A stretch of DNA of 64,000 nt from Ricinus communis (taxonomy: Eukaryota; Streptophyta; Magnoliopsida; Malpighiales; Euphorbiaceae): assembly GCF_019578655.1 (NCBI RefSeq), contig NC_063259.1:29313277-29377276 (forward strand). Reading direction: 5' to 3'. Below, in pieces: positions 11,134 to 27,802 of this stretch. How positions within the stretch are numbered: the stretch's first letter is position 1; each line of letters begins with the position of its first letter. A program made the position numbers and the translations under genes. The notes below the pieces were generated by a model. That model was not told where the DNA came from and searched no databases. It worked only from the letters and a program-made list of their open reading frames with translations.

Positions 11134-13239
11134 ATGGCGCTACAAATCCACTCGACTTCTTTTCTCGCCAATAACAAATCTTTTCAATATCATCATCTTC
11201 TCTACTCCAAACCTAAATCAAAACTCACAATTCAATCCCAAAAACCGACTCCCGACAATTCAACCGCGCCAAAGAAACCCACCCCACCTGGGCTAGGGTT
11301 TGGCTCATCGTCTCCTTCATCTTCAAGCTCGAGTAAAGCAAGTGGGACAGATGTGAGTAATAAAAAGAAACACAAGGGTAAAAGAGAGAGAGCTTCGATT
11401 ATTAGAAGGTCACCTGTTGAGAGACCGGCATTTGTAAGCCAAGAAATTGATGAAGCTAAAGCTAAGGAGCAGGGCAGGAACGAAAGTGCCTTTCTTCTTG
11501 CTTGGTTGGGGCTTGGCGGTATCATTCTTGTTCAGGGGATTATTCTTTCTGCGTCAGGTATTTGTTATAATTCACTATTTTCTCACATTTCTTCTCTAAC
11601 GAATTGAAATTCAGCTGTCATACTGTATAAATTGGATAAGTATTATCCAATTTAGTGTCCTGAATAACTTTGAAAAAATTTGAAGCTGGATTTAACTCTT
11701 CAAGACTGTTCCCTATACTTTACGAATTAATTGCTTATTGCTCTATTGTTCTATACTTTTATTGGTTTTTTTTAACCCATTGCTTACCGTTCTATGACTC
11801 TTTGCCTCTTTTTTATTATGTGTTTTGTGCACACACCTATCTGTCTACATAAACTATAGGTAGTATAGGCCCCAGAAATTCGGGATTTCTTTAGTTCTAG
11901 AATTGCTTTGGAATGGGATCAAGCTTCTGTAGTTTGATATGGTAAAGAGAACTAATAAAGATCTGTGGCAAAAAGATGAAGCTTTGACAGGAAACTTGCA
12001 GAAGCAAATGCTTTTATGACCTTTTTTTTTTTTTATCATGTAGATTATGAGTTCTGAATGCTTATTCGAATACCACAATTTAAGGGAAAGGCTAGGGAAA
12101 TTTTTTATAGGTATTTGAAACTGTAATTACGAGAATGAACTTTAGGGGGCTGTCTGGGTTCTATAAGCAGTATCCAAGATGCAATTGTTGCAGATGTAAT
12201 TTCTCTATCACATACTAGCCGCAATGAACTAAACTCTGATGATAAGCAAGCATACTGAATTCCTAAAGTACATAATATATGTATAAACTTGATCTTATGG
12301 TATCCTAGTCACTCTATGGCTTCCAGAACCACAAGAGTCATTCCAAAGTTAACGAAGTCCCAGTACCTCATAGAAGTTTTAAAACATAAGCTGGTAGATT
12401 TTGTATTTCTGTGACTCGTTGCTCCCATTTGTAAAATCTATTGAACTACCCATTTGTTTAGTTAACAATAGAGTACCCTATTTTCCAATTTCAAGCACAT
12501 GGTATACACATGTAAGATGGCCAGTGTTACATCATTACATGTGTGTATGGAGTTCAACTCTGAGTAATGACTTTGATGTGCCTAGTTTGTAACAAAGAGG
12601 TTATGCTATCCTTGTGTAGGAAGATGGCTAGACCTAATGGCCGTTCATTCTTTCACCATGAGATCATAGGTTTTCTTCAGTTGTAATCTTCTCTTGGTAG
12701 ATGAATAAGTATGCCCATCCTTTAGTGAACATAAAGAAATGATCCATGACACGCACTTAAACTAGTTTATCATAGTCTAGAATTAAGAACGCAAGAATGA
12801 GTAGGCTCTTCAAATGACACTATGCAATCATGACATGTAAAGTTATTTCAGATCTGCGGAGCACTTAACTTTAGAAACTATTTGACCTAAAGACATAATG
12901 GTTATGTCCTAATATGTTCCTTCACATTACAAATTCTTCAAAAATTGTCTAACATTCAGAAGAGACAATAGAAGACATCAATTTGAATCTTATCTCAGTT
13001 TTTATGATGAACTTAATTCTAGTTTGATTTAATTTTCTTATTCTGTTGTTTCCAAATTTTAAATATTACTTCTTAATCATTTTACATCGACAGGCTTCCT
13101 ACCTGATGAATGGGACAAATATTTTGTGAAGTATCTATATCCATCCTTCACCCCTACAGTCTTCTTGTTTGTCGCTGGAACTGTTACATACGGAGTGTTG
13201 AAGTACCTGCAGAATGAGGAACTTAAAGACCAAAAATGA
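11134..13239 (+). CDS. LPA2: LOW PSII ACCUMULATION 2, photosystem II assembly factor
   Basis: Two exons, 11134-11557 and 13094-13239, encode 189 residues. The phase-1 junction is at a GCGTCAG/gtattt donor and a gacag/GC acceptor. The N-terminus (MALQIHSTSFLANNKSF) is rich in Ser, Thr and basic residues and lacks acidic ones, as in chloroplast transit peptides. A disordered Ser/Lys-rich segment follows. Two membrane spans come next: residues about 119-142 (AFLLAWLGLGGIILVQGIIL) and a second encoded by exon 2 (PTVFLFVAGTVTYGVLKYL). Family knowledge: LPA2 is a thylakoid membrane protein that helps assemble the CP43 antenna into photosystem II. Length fits the Arabidopsis protein (At5g51545, about 185 residues). 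In Arabidopsis it lies directly next to the OCT1 gene. Here the photolyase-hydrolase gene separates them. The single intron is long (1,536 bases) for such a small gene. Confidence 0.93.
11558..13093 (+). other. 1.5-kb intron of LPA2
   Basis: The intron has GT-AG borders. It holds several short open frames on both strands without family resemblance, and no hidden gene or RNA structure was recognised. The length is several times that of the two coding exons together. Confidence 0.8.
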
Positions 13240-16200
13240 TAGTTTGTGAATGTAGACTAGTATTTGTTGCTGCATGAGGAGCAATTTCTTATGTATAGAC
13301 AAGTTATAGTTGAGCATTGCTTCTTAGGCTGTATTTTGACATACTGTTAATGACAAGTTGCGATACTCTTTTCTGCAAAAAGAGCCATCTATTGTGGATC
13401 CTTTTTATTTTGCTGAAATTGTCTTAACTGCACCTACTGAAGCAGACACATGTCTCGTGAAAAGCTCTAACCAATCATATAATTCCATGTTTGGTTCCAA
13501 TCTCTTTCAGGTAATATGTTATCATTTTCTTTCCCTTCTATTAACCTGGATATTTAGTATGATTTGCTCATCTAATTGGTAGCAATTATTTTTTGAATAA
13601 TTGACTTGTCTTCTCTTGTTCAGTTTAATCTTTGGCAACTACCTTTTCCATTATTTGTTTCCTCTATTGGACTGTAAACATTTGAAGTTCTGGCTTTTCT
13701 TGCTATTATACAAGCTTGGCATCGCATTGTTCTATATCCAAAGTTTCTTTAAAATAAGTAGGGTAGATTTGGTAAGAATGTTATGAGAATATTGACTATC
13801 CATGTTATATGATGCTGGTATAGAATTCTCAGCCATCTCGTCTGACATGATGTCCCAGAGAAGTGAAAAACTGAAATGCGATGTAATAACTCAGGGTCTC
13901 TGACTAGCAAAACTTTCATAGGGATATTGATATTGCTTAGTAATTGTGACTTAGTCATGAATAAGAAGATATTATTCTCAGAGAGTTGCAGTTATTGATA
14001 GTTAAGAGCTTGTTTTGTGTGAAAGCAGAGACTAATTGCTTAAAAATTTGTCTATTGAAAGAAAGACCAACTAGCCAATTCCTAAAACTGAATGCAGGGA
14101 TCAAACAGGTTTAATGATTGTTCTATTTTGTGGTGCCACTTTAAATGAGGCAGTGGTGTTCCTTAGCTTCAACACATCTTGGGTGCTTTTTGTCATCATC
14201 TATATTTTTGTAATCATATTCTGTTAGTTGTTGGCTTGTAGCACTGGTAGCTTTATTTTTGCATGCTCAATTAAAGTGGGACAGAAGGATGGCTGCTGTT
14301 ACCGAAAGATGGCACCAAGGTTAGTTGTATTGGATTTTGTTGAGAAATGGGAGTGAATAGGTATGCTCAGTCTCTCAATGATATATATTGAATATAATAT
14401 GCCATCTCTCAAGCATTAAATAAATAGTTTCATTCTTTTATGTTTCATGTGGGAAATGTTAGGTTGAAGTTTCGAGAGAAGCGATTATTCAATTGAGATT
14501 GTTTCTAGATTGTTGCGTAGTTAGTGCGCTATTTCCTGCTTCATTACTGGTGCATAACTTCTGAAAAATGATGGTGAAGGTTTCATGGCTCATCTCATAA
14601 ATGGTCATGTTGCAAAGCCAATCAAAGACGAATAAAGAGGGGTGCTGAGAGGTGCCGTAGCCCACCAAGCCTATTAGATTATGAAATTGTTTTTTGAGCT
14701 GTGTTTAATGGCATTGATGAGATTCATTGATTTTCTTACTTTGGTCTGCCAAGCAATATTCTGTAAAGTGGGTGGAATAGGGGACTTTGTTTATACCATT
14801 AAGGAAATAAATAGAGATGCAAACTGAAATTCTAAGTTTTGGAAGTTCATAATTGAGTAAGAGTGTATAGCAATTGATAAGGTGAATGAAGAAGGGCGTC
14901 TTACCATGTACCAGTATGGTGGAATCCAGGGAGAGTTGGAACTCAAGTTGTCAGCTCTAAAAGGGGGATAGAGCTTGTCTGATTTGATTTGGTTTTGCAC
15001 AATCTAGGTAAGAGTTGAGCATTAAATGCAGGCATAGGATGTCCATGATTATCAAGCATATGATGCAATTTGCATGTACTACTGTAGTGTTAGATTAAAG
15101 ACTATTCCTTTCACCCCTCTCTCCAGTACGATAATTGTTGCAGCAGTTGAAACCTTATCCATCTCAACACTGAATGACTGGTTTTGGTTACATTCACCCT
15201 AGTAATCATGTTTGAAATATTATTTTTATTTTTCATGCTGTGTCAAAGTTTATCTAAGGTCATTTCTGTGGTGTCCCTCCAGGGGATCTCAAGCTCATCT
15301 TTTTGGACCACAATATCATTTAGTTCTACAGCTTATCAGTTGGTATGAGATTTGGAAATCAATTTAATTCCAGCGCCCTTAATTAGTATCAATTCATTAA
15401 AGTTTTGTACAGTTCACATTAGCAGCGCACCGAAGAAAGGAAAAGGCGAGATGGTGGTTTTTGTTGTTCCCGCGAAGCACCAACTATTTATAAGCCTTTC
15501 TTCTTGCTTTTTATTTTTTGCCCTTTTTCTTTCTAATGATTTTAATCAAATTTTACCCCGTAAAATATTATTTATTGATATTAATTAGACAATGACTTTA
15601 TGCTGTTGGCAGTGAATTCTTCAGTTTTTTCTCTGTTTTTAAAAAAAACTAATTTCGTTGATAATGATATGTTTCTTTGTTATGCGATTGATAATGACAC
15701 ACTGTTGTAGTTTTAATTACTTAAAATCAAAAGCTTAAATCAACAAAAGTTGACAAGAATTTGCAGCTAGCTACAGCATATAAAACAGCTATTGCTATTT
15801 TGTTGTGGATGAGGTTAACTAATAAGGCCAAATCCAAGTGGTACCATAAACAGGGAAACATAAGTTATTAGTTCTTTCTTCTGCATGGAAACATCCTATA
15901 TCCTACTCATCCCCACTTCCTTAATTCTTACACTTCATGCCTGTAAATAGACTTTTTTCAGGCTTTCTGCTTCTCTTTTTATTTTCATGTTTCCTATTTA
16001 TAATATTTTTTAGGGAAAAACAAAAAGAAAAGGCAAAAGAAAGACGGTGAGAGATTTTTTAATTGCGAGTATAAAGAACTTTTAGGTGAAAAGAACAAGG
16101 CTCAGGCGCCGCTTCCACTTTTCCACCGATTTTTTAACTCCAATTGAGTGTTTCTAATTCTATTGCTATGTGTTCAAGAAACCGATATAATATATAAATA

Positions 16201-18700
16201 TAAATATCAGTTTATTTAGTGGCCCATTGACTAAGAGTAAGACAAATGAAATACTTATTATTTGAAATTTTTATAAAAATGTCTTAAAGATTGAAGTTTC
16301 TTACTTTATACCACAACATGTCAAAACTTACAAAAATATGCTAATAGTAAAAAAAAAAAAAATATTTCTATACAAGCGATTGCTCGACTCAAAAATAACG
16401 GATTTAAATATAATAAAAAATTACAGTTAACAATGTATATTATATTTCGAGTATATTATGAATAGATATAAGCATCTACTACTGCTGTCATTATAATAAC
16501 TAAAATCAAAACAATAAAAATAAAGCAAAAAAAAAAAGAAAATAGAGAGCATAATATGAAATTCAGGTTTTAGTGTTCACAAGAAATTATTAAAATTTTC
16601 TCTTAATTTCATTCTCTCATTTTTCTATTTTATATTTTTTTTACCTTCAAAATCTTTAAATTCTCAAACTACATATACATTTTTTTCTTTTATTATAATT
16701 ATTTTATATTTCATTAAATAATTAGAATACATTTATAGATAACACAAATAACAATTTTACTACTAAAATCAATATTTTTTTATCTTATTTTTGAAGCTTT
16801 AATATCAATATTCTTCTATGAGAATCATCAATAACCTTTTTATTCTTAATAAGAGAATCTCCATTATGTTTAATAAATTTTTTTTAAGAGAGGATGATAA
16901 TCAAGTATTAACCATAACAACCCACACACAACAAAAAATAAAACTCATGAAAACCACTTGCGTGAAGAACTGAATAACTGAAGATGAAGGAATAATGAGA
17001 AGTTAGATAGAGATTCAAAGAAAAAAACAGAAAGAAAAAAAAAACTGTTGAAAAAATCAGAGAATCTAAGACTAAAAGTAAAAAATCTCGTGTGAGAGAA
17101 ATAGTATTAGTGAAGAAAACGATCAGACATAAAAAAAAAGTAACAAAATACAATTCAGAAACATAATAGAAAGCATAAAAAAATGCAGCATATAAATATA
17201 ATATAAAAAAAAATAGCATGTATGGTATTAATTTCCTCTTATTATTTTATCAACCATACCTACTCTACAAAGAGTGGTTCCAAACTCCAAATTCCTACAA
17301 GAGTCAAAGTAACGCATTTTTTTATGTCAACATTGTCTTTTTATACAATTTCTTTTAAAAACAAAATGGAAAATCTTTTTATATGCTTACTTCATATACG
17401 CTCAGCCATCCCGAAGCTTTAGTCCAATGGCTAAGATAACATCAATTTAGAAGTGGGTATTTGAATTTAAGCCTTATCAAATTAAATTAACCAGCTGGTT
17501 CCTTAATTTGCCACTTCAATTATGGCTAAATGCATAATCCTTTCTGAATTTTATGCGGATGATTTTTCTTTTCATGAAATTGAAGATGGCATAAGAAAGT
17601 TCACTGTGCTGTCAGGTCTAAAATGGGTCTGTAATTTGTTGTATTGTCATTAGTTATTAATTGATTAATCAATGCAAGCATGACTTACGGCTTAAGTTTC
17701 AATCCCAAAAAGAGATAGCCATGATCGTCTGGATTCTAATTGAACCCGCCTACTACAAGCATTGAGCTTTACCCCCTCGGTATTGATGGTTGTTCTTTCC
17801 ATGTCTAGACATTTTCAAAGCTTACAGATATTCTCCTCTAAAACAGTGTCTTCCCTAGGGTGTTGTCTGTCTTTTGTTACCCCGAGTGTTTCACTGTCTT
17901 TTCTTTTCTTTCCTTTTTTTTCTTGGGTTGTATTTTCACATTTGCATTATTACACACCTAAATCGTTGGCTGAATTAAGTTTTATCTTAATTCAGTGATC
18001 TTGTATTCTTCATTCTTGTGACTTGCTAGAAGACTAAATTTGATACGGCCTCAAGAAACAATTTGGTCATTTCAACATAAATCCAACGTTATAATCGAAG
18101 GACAGGGTCTCGCAGGAGTGATGGAAAACATATAAAAACTCGCCGTTCACTTATTCAAACATGGATGGGTACCTTTTAATTTTGGAGTGCCCGAGACGAG
18201 GTTTCCCACTTTCAGGAAAAGAACACTGGGAAAAAGCATTTTGAGAAAACAAAAGACATTTGAAGGCTATAAATCATAGAGCTGGGGCTCAAATCCCCGC
18301 AAAAGTTGTATTAAAAATTGGGAAAGAGTAAAATAGGATGACGATGATGGGTCATGGGTCCCTTAGATACGCCTAAAACCCTAACTGGCTTATGAACATA
18401 TAGTGGCACTGTGCTCTGTTCACAGCTTGTGTTGAAAGTGACTCCTAATGTTTAATTGTTTTTTTTTTTAAAAGTTAAACCTGGGTTAGCATCTCTTGTA
18501 TAATCATGGAAGATAAGATTCAATGTCAACATCAATTTTGCAAGCTTCTCGGCAGCCCAATTAATAATTTTTGGCTGCTTACTGAATGCCATGATTTACG
18601 TGAGAATACCACCACTCGTATTTTCTTTTCCAGTTTTATTCCATAAAATTAACAAACCCATAACAATGTGACATAAATACATTTGATAGAGAAGTATTAG
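13240..18700. other. Intergenic region with no recognised gene
   Basis: This begins with the LPA2 3' UTR. It is moderately AT-rich to about 15600 and strongly AT-rich from 16000 to 17250. Open frames of 60-103 codons (13358-13582, 15352-15588, 16908-17219 and others) are short, biased in composition and unrelated to any family I know. A sequence near 17410-17480 weakly recalls the A and B boxes of tRNA-derived elements, but not well enough to call. Confidence 0.55.
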
Positions 18701-18709
18701 AAATTGACA

Positions 18710-18849
18710 CCCATCTGCACAAATTAATACCAGTAATAAATTTATTGTGAAATGCACTTTTGAATTACCATTAGAGTTCTCCCATTGGCACAAATAAATA
18801 CCAATAATAAATTCATTTTGAAACGCATTTTAAAGTTACCATTACAGTT
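18710..18849. repeat. Diverged tandem duplication of a 69-base unit, period 71
   Basis: Two head-to-tail copies, 18710-18778 and 18781-18849, share the skeleton CCCAT..GCACAAAT.AATACCA.TAATAAAT and the ending TTACCATTA.AGTT. They differ at scattered single positions without large indels. The unit has no coding frame. The pair probably reflects an old local duplication. Confidence 0.85.
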
Positions 18850-19607
18850 TTTTTAACCATTTCAATGAATTGTATACATGCCAGAAAAGGAACAATCCGA
18901 TTAGTGCTGGAAAAAGATTGGTGGGTAAATCGCAAATTCTGTAGTGTTTAGTCCGATTGATATTTCATATGTTTTTTCAGATTATGAATTATGAAGGTAG
19001 CATCGAATCCAGACAGGGAAGAGGTGGCACTACATGCAAAACCAGTAACCAAGCACTCGATCTTTTGATGGCAGTTGGTGCCATAAACCTGCTGCTGCAT
19101 GCATATCTTCACTTACAAGCTATATTATGGAAATCATTATTGAATTCACAGTGATCCAAAATTTGACAACTCGTATTATATAATACAAAGATAAGTGTTA
19201 TGATAAAACATCTAAAAACTGACATATAAAAGCCAGAGTTAAGCAACTTCCTACCAGATGTTTCAAAAAGAATGTCTTTGTTGTACTAGTTCCACAAATA
19301 TGCCTATAAACAATACAAATCACTGTAATATATATCTGTATGTATCTTCAACAGCATCATCTCCTGGTTACTGCTTTTAAATAAGGCGGGAAAATAGTAC
19401 TAGATTTTGTATACAGGAAGAGTATACAGCAAAATATTAATTATTACACAAGTTTTTTTTTTTTTTTAGGAAAAAGCATCCTTAACTACCCCACCCTTAA
19501 GCCAAATAAAGCAATTTGACATAAACCCACATCCCAAATCAAAGAAGAAAAATTTATAAAAACAAAAAAAAAAAAAAAAAAAACCCCAAAATACAAAAAT
19601 ATTACTA
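18850..19607. other. Intergenic and EXL3 3' flank
   Basis: A 65-codon open frame at 18957-19154 has no recognisable relatives. The part from about 19449 to 19590 holds long homopolymer runs (poly-T on the given strand at 19452 onward, poly-A at 19565 onward) next to the EXL3 stop. This is probably the EXL3 3' UTR and downstream flank. Confidence 0.5.
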
Positions 19608-20621
19608 CTACTGATCAAGTGCATTAGGGCCAGTACAGTAACTGACCACATGATTCCAAATCCACTGAACCAAGTACCTCCGTCTGATTCCATTCATATT
19701 ATACGTGGCACCATCATGTCCCTCCAATAACTGCCCAGTGTAGGACCCACCACCACCAGTCCCATATATTCCTTCACACAAATCAGCAATCTCCACTGGT
19801 GCACTCGGGTCCTGACCCGCATACCAAGCATTAACTAACGGGTTACTCGCTAACTCAGCTATTTCATGACCAATCACACTTATCATCCCATCCACCCCTA
19901 CGTCGCCGTTCGGTGACTTTTTAGCCTTCAATCCCGGTATAAATTTAGGTACGGCAAACGGATATGCACACACACCTGGACAAAACTTAGCACTATTTCC
20001 TACCCAAGCATACGGCAGCGTATAGCCAACAATGGACGGGAATGTAAAATAGTGGAACCCACATACCTGTCCGCAAAAATCTTGAACGTACACGTCATCA
20101 GACGTTAATAAAAGATATAACCCGCTTTTAGGATTAATTGGCAACGGCTTTGATCTAGCTGTGACAGCACTTTTAATCACGGACTGTATAGATAACCTAG
20201 TTAACGATTTCCCGTGAGAGTAAAAACGGTCGTTTTTCTCTTCACCTAACAGAACCGTACGCGAGATATTCGCTCCGGTTTGATCGGTGTAAAGTTGTAC
20301 GGTCTTCCACCAACCGGAAACAGAAGGGTGGCGAGAGTTGACGGCGGAAATTGAAGTAATGAACTCTCGGATGATTTTCTTTTGGGATTTTTGCCACCTC
20401 CCGTACCAGATAGTGTGTACAGTGATGTTGGCTGTTAGGACAGGACCCATGTGGTAACGTAAGTGGACGAACTCAGATGAGCCCTCGTATTTCTTGGACC
20501 CATCGTACAGAAGATCAGATGAGTTGGGTTTTAGGTGGGGCCACGGGCGCCACCCAGAGACGCCGGAGAGAAGGGAAATCACGGTGAGGAGCAGAAATAA
20601 AGGAGACGGTGGCAGTCTCAT
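19608..20621 (-). CDS. EXL3: EXORDIUM-like protein 3, secreted
   Basis: A single exon encodes 337 residues. The open frame extends upstream to an ATG at 20693, but I start at 20621. From there the protein opens with a clean signal peptide (MRLPPSPLFLLLTVIS, cleavage likely after the SGVSG region). The length also matches the Arabidopsis At5g51550 protein. A TATA motif sits only about 25-33 bases upstream of the 20693 ATG, so transcription probably starts at or past that codon. The EXORDIUM/phi-1 domain is complete: YHMGPVL, HTIWYGRW, LLTSDDVYVQDFCGQVCGFH, WVGNSAKFCPGVCAYPF, VIGHEIAELASNP and DLCEGIYGTG. Family knowledge: EXORDIUM proteins are apoplastic and linked to brassinosteroid-responsive growth and carbon status; no enzymatic activity is established. 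The HEIAE motif resembles half of a metallopeptidase site, but family function does not support that reading. Confidence 0.96.
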   Translation of the reverse strand: MRLPPSPLFLLLTVISLLSGVSGWRPWPHLKPNSSDLLYDGSKKYEGSSEFVHLRYHMGPVLTANITVHTIWYGRWQKSQKKIIREFITSISAVNSRHPSVSGWWKTVQLYTDQTGANISRTVLLGEEKNDRFYSHGKSLTRLSIQSVIKSAVTARSKPLPINPKSGLYLLLTSDDVYVQDFCGQVCGFHYFTFPSIVGYTLPYAWVGNSAKFCPGVCAYPFAVPKFIPGLKAKKSPNGDVGVDGMISVIGHEIAELASNPLVNAWYAGQDPSAPVEIADLCEGIYGTGGGGSYTGQLLEGHDGATYNMNGIRRRYLVQWIWNHVVSYCTGPNALDQ

Positions 20622-20716
20622 AGTAGTGAAACTGTGAAGGGGGAGGTCTATTTTCCTTTGTAATTTTTGGCTTACAGAGCAAATAAAGACCAAGTGTTAA
20701 AGGGGTTCAAAAGAGA

Positions 20717-20727
20717 ATTATATATAG
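20717..20727 (-). promoter_or_regulatory. TATA box of EXL3
   Basis: The minus strand reads CTATATATAAT here. It lies about 95-105 bases upstream of the chosen start and about 25-33 bases upstream of the alternative ATG at 20693. This is the expected spacing to a transcription start close to 20690. It supports the shorter protein start. Confidence 0.6.
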
Positions 20728-20729
20728 AT

Positions 20730-26400
<5,671 letters not shown>

Positions 26401-26404
26401 TTCT

Positions 26405-26845
26405 CTTCGGCCTAGGCAAAGGCCAAAGTCAAAAACAACGACTACAGTACGAAGGAGAGCAGGTGCAAAGTGTGCAGAGGGGAGATGAGAGTGGGTCCCG
26501 AGTTTGAATGTGAGGTCACCTTTCCTACACACAGCAGCAGCAGAGCATCAAACTGCAAGTCACACAGGCGGGCGTGGCCCCTGTCATGCGCCACGCGCGC
26601 ATCGAGTTATATACAGTCTCCTCAGCGAGACATGGTTGCGGAAACTTTGGTGTCATTGTGCGGCAATAGGGTTACATTCTTACACTTACAATAACAGTTA
26701 CTGTTTCTGTTTCTCCACTTCCGGTAAAGCGCGTGTTCGATACGATTCTCTTCTTTTTGTTTTATCGAATCGTGTTTGTATCCTCATTCTCTCTCCGTAT
26801 TGGAGAATATCGGGGCCTACCTTCTGCGGCCACTCCACCTAATTG
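26405..26845 (+). promoter_or_regulatory. GC-rich island with promoter-like features, no recognised gene
   Basis: About 440 bases stand out from AT-rich surroundings by higher GC and many CpG steps. On the plus strand a CpG-rich stretch (CATGCGCCACGCGCGC, about 26585-26600) contains CGCG-type motifs. A TATA-like TTATATAC follows about 10 bases later. About 100 bases further on there is a possible splice donor (TCCG/gtaaagc, near 26720). An open frame of 112 codons (26504-26842) spans it but resembles no family I know and crosses the TATA-like motif. It could be the promoter and first exon of a non-coding RNA, or the remnant of a lost gene. Confidence 0.3.
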
Positions 26846-27330
26846 TTGTGGTTATTTTTATATTTGCGCCCAACGTATTCTATATGTAGTAATTTTTTTC
26901 TGAAGATAATTAGATAAATAAAAAACCCTTTTTTTTTCTTTTTTCAATATATATATATATAATATTTTTGTTTCAGATGTTTTGTTTTTCAACCTATATG
27001 TTTTTTTGGAGGAAATAAATCTGAAATTCACTCTTAATTTCTCATCCATTTAGATAAGAAACCGAAAAATAAAAAAAATATTCTCATTTTGAAAATTTTC
27101 CTCCCTTTTTAAATTCCCAAATACATAATGAGATATTTTTTTTTGCTTTAAACTTTCTTGATTGGAAAAATCTGACTTTTAATTATCTTACAAGCTACAA
27201 TAACATAGTATTGGAGTTTTTAACATTCAATTACAAATATAATTAAATTAAATATATAATTTAATTAATTAAAGATGTTGTGATTTGAAACCTTAACCTC
27301 AGCTACTAGCCAAAGTAAATACTAGTCCGT

Positions 27331-27363
27331 ACTACTACTACTACTACTAATAATAATAATAAT
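27331..27363. repeat. Compound trinucleotide microsatellite (ACT)n-(AAT)n
   Basis: About six ACT units pass directly into about five AAT units. It is a likely polymorphic marker with no functional role suggested by context. Confidence 0.85.
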
Positions 27364-27455
27364 AGTGTTTATAGCCTTAGTAGCATGGTCAATACGTATC
27401 CACCTAATTGTATTGGTGCAATGATCTCTTTCGGAAGAGTAAATGGTTATTTCGC

Positions 27456-27802
27456 ATTCAACACATAAAGAAATATAAAAGAATTCATAATATAAAGGTT
27501 GTTAAAAAATATGTATTAGATGAACCACAGGTTAATCTTTTTGTAAGCCTAATTTGGTGCATTATTTAAATAAAATTTAAAAATGAAATTTAAGGTGTAA
27601 CAATAAATTTCAATTCAGACCTGATTTTAACTTGTCAATTAAATGTATTTAAATTTCATTTTAGCTTTCATCTAAATAGTTTTTAGTTAAATTTAAAATT
27701 TGGTATTGATATTCATAACCTTAGATATTTAGTGTGTTGATCTTTTTGTGATTTTTATATTCATCACATAAAATAAATGTAAAAGAATTCATATTGTAAA
27801 GG
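27456..27802. repeat. Direct repeat pair of about 44 bases, 303 bases apart
   Basis: Copies at 27456-27499 and 27759-27802 share ATTCA.CACATAAA..AA and AAAAGAATTCATA.T.TAAAGG. A second short match (GTT.ATCTTTTTGT) occurs near 27531 and 27736, but after the first copy and before the second. The arrangement may be a decayed repetitive element or a local duplication. No terminal TG/CA structure or coding remnant was found to call it an LTR element. Confidence 0.45.

Noticed and set aside
16908..17219. 103-codon minus-strand open frame rich in Phe, Leu and Tyr
   Set aside because: It comes from poly-A-rich DNA read in reverse. Its hydrophobicity is a composition effect.
17408..17480. Weak A-box and B-box-like motifs suggestive of a tRNA-derived SINE
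   Set aside because: The B box departs from the consensus, and no target-site duplication or tail structure could be made out.
18283..18299. Stem-like GGGGCTCAAATCCCC resembling a tRNA T arm
   Set aside because: No matching acceptor stem, D arm or anticodon arm at the right spacing.
26504..26842. 112-codon open frame across the GC-rich island
   Set aside because: High GC alone makes long frames likely. The protein is unlike any known family and the frame crosses a TATA-like motif.
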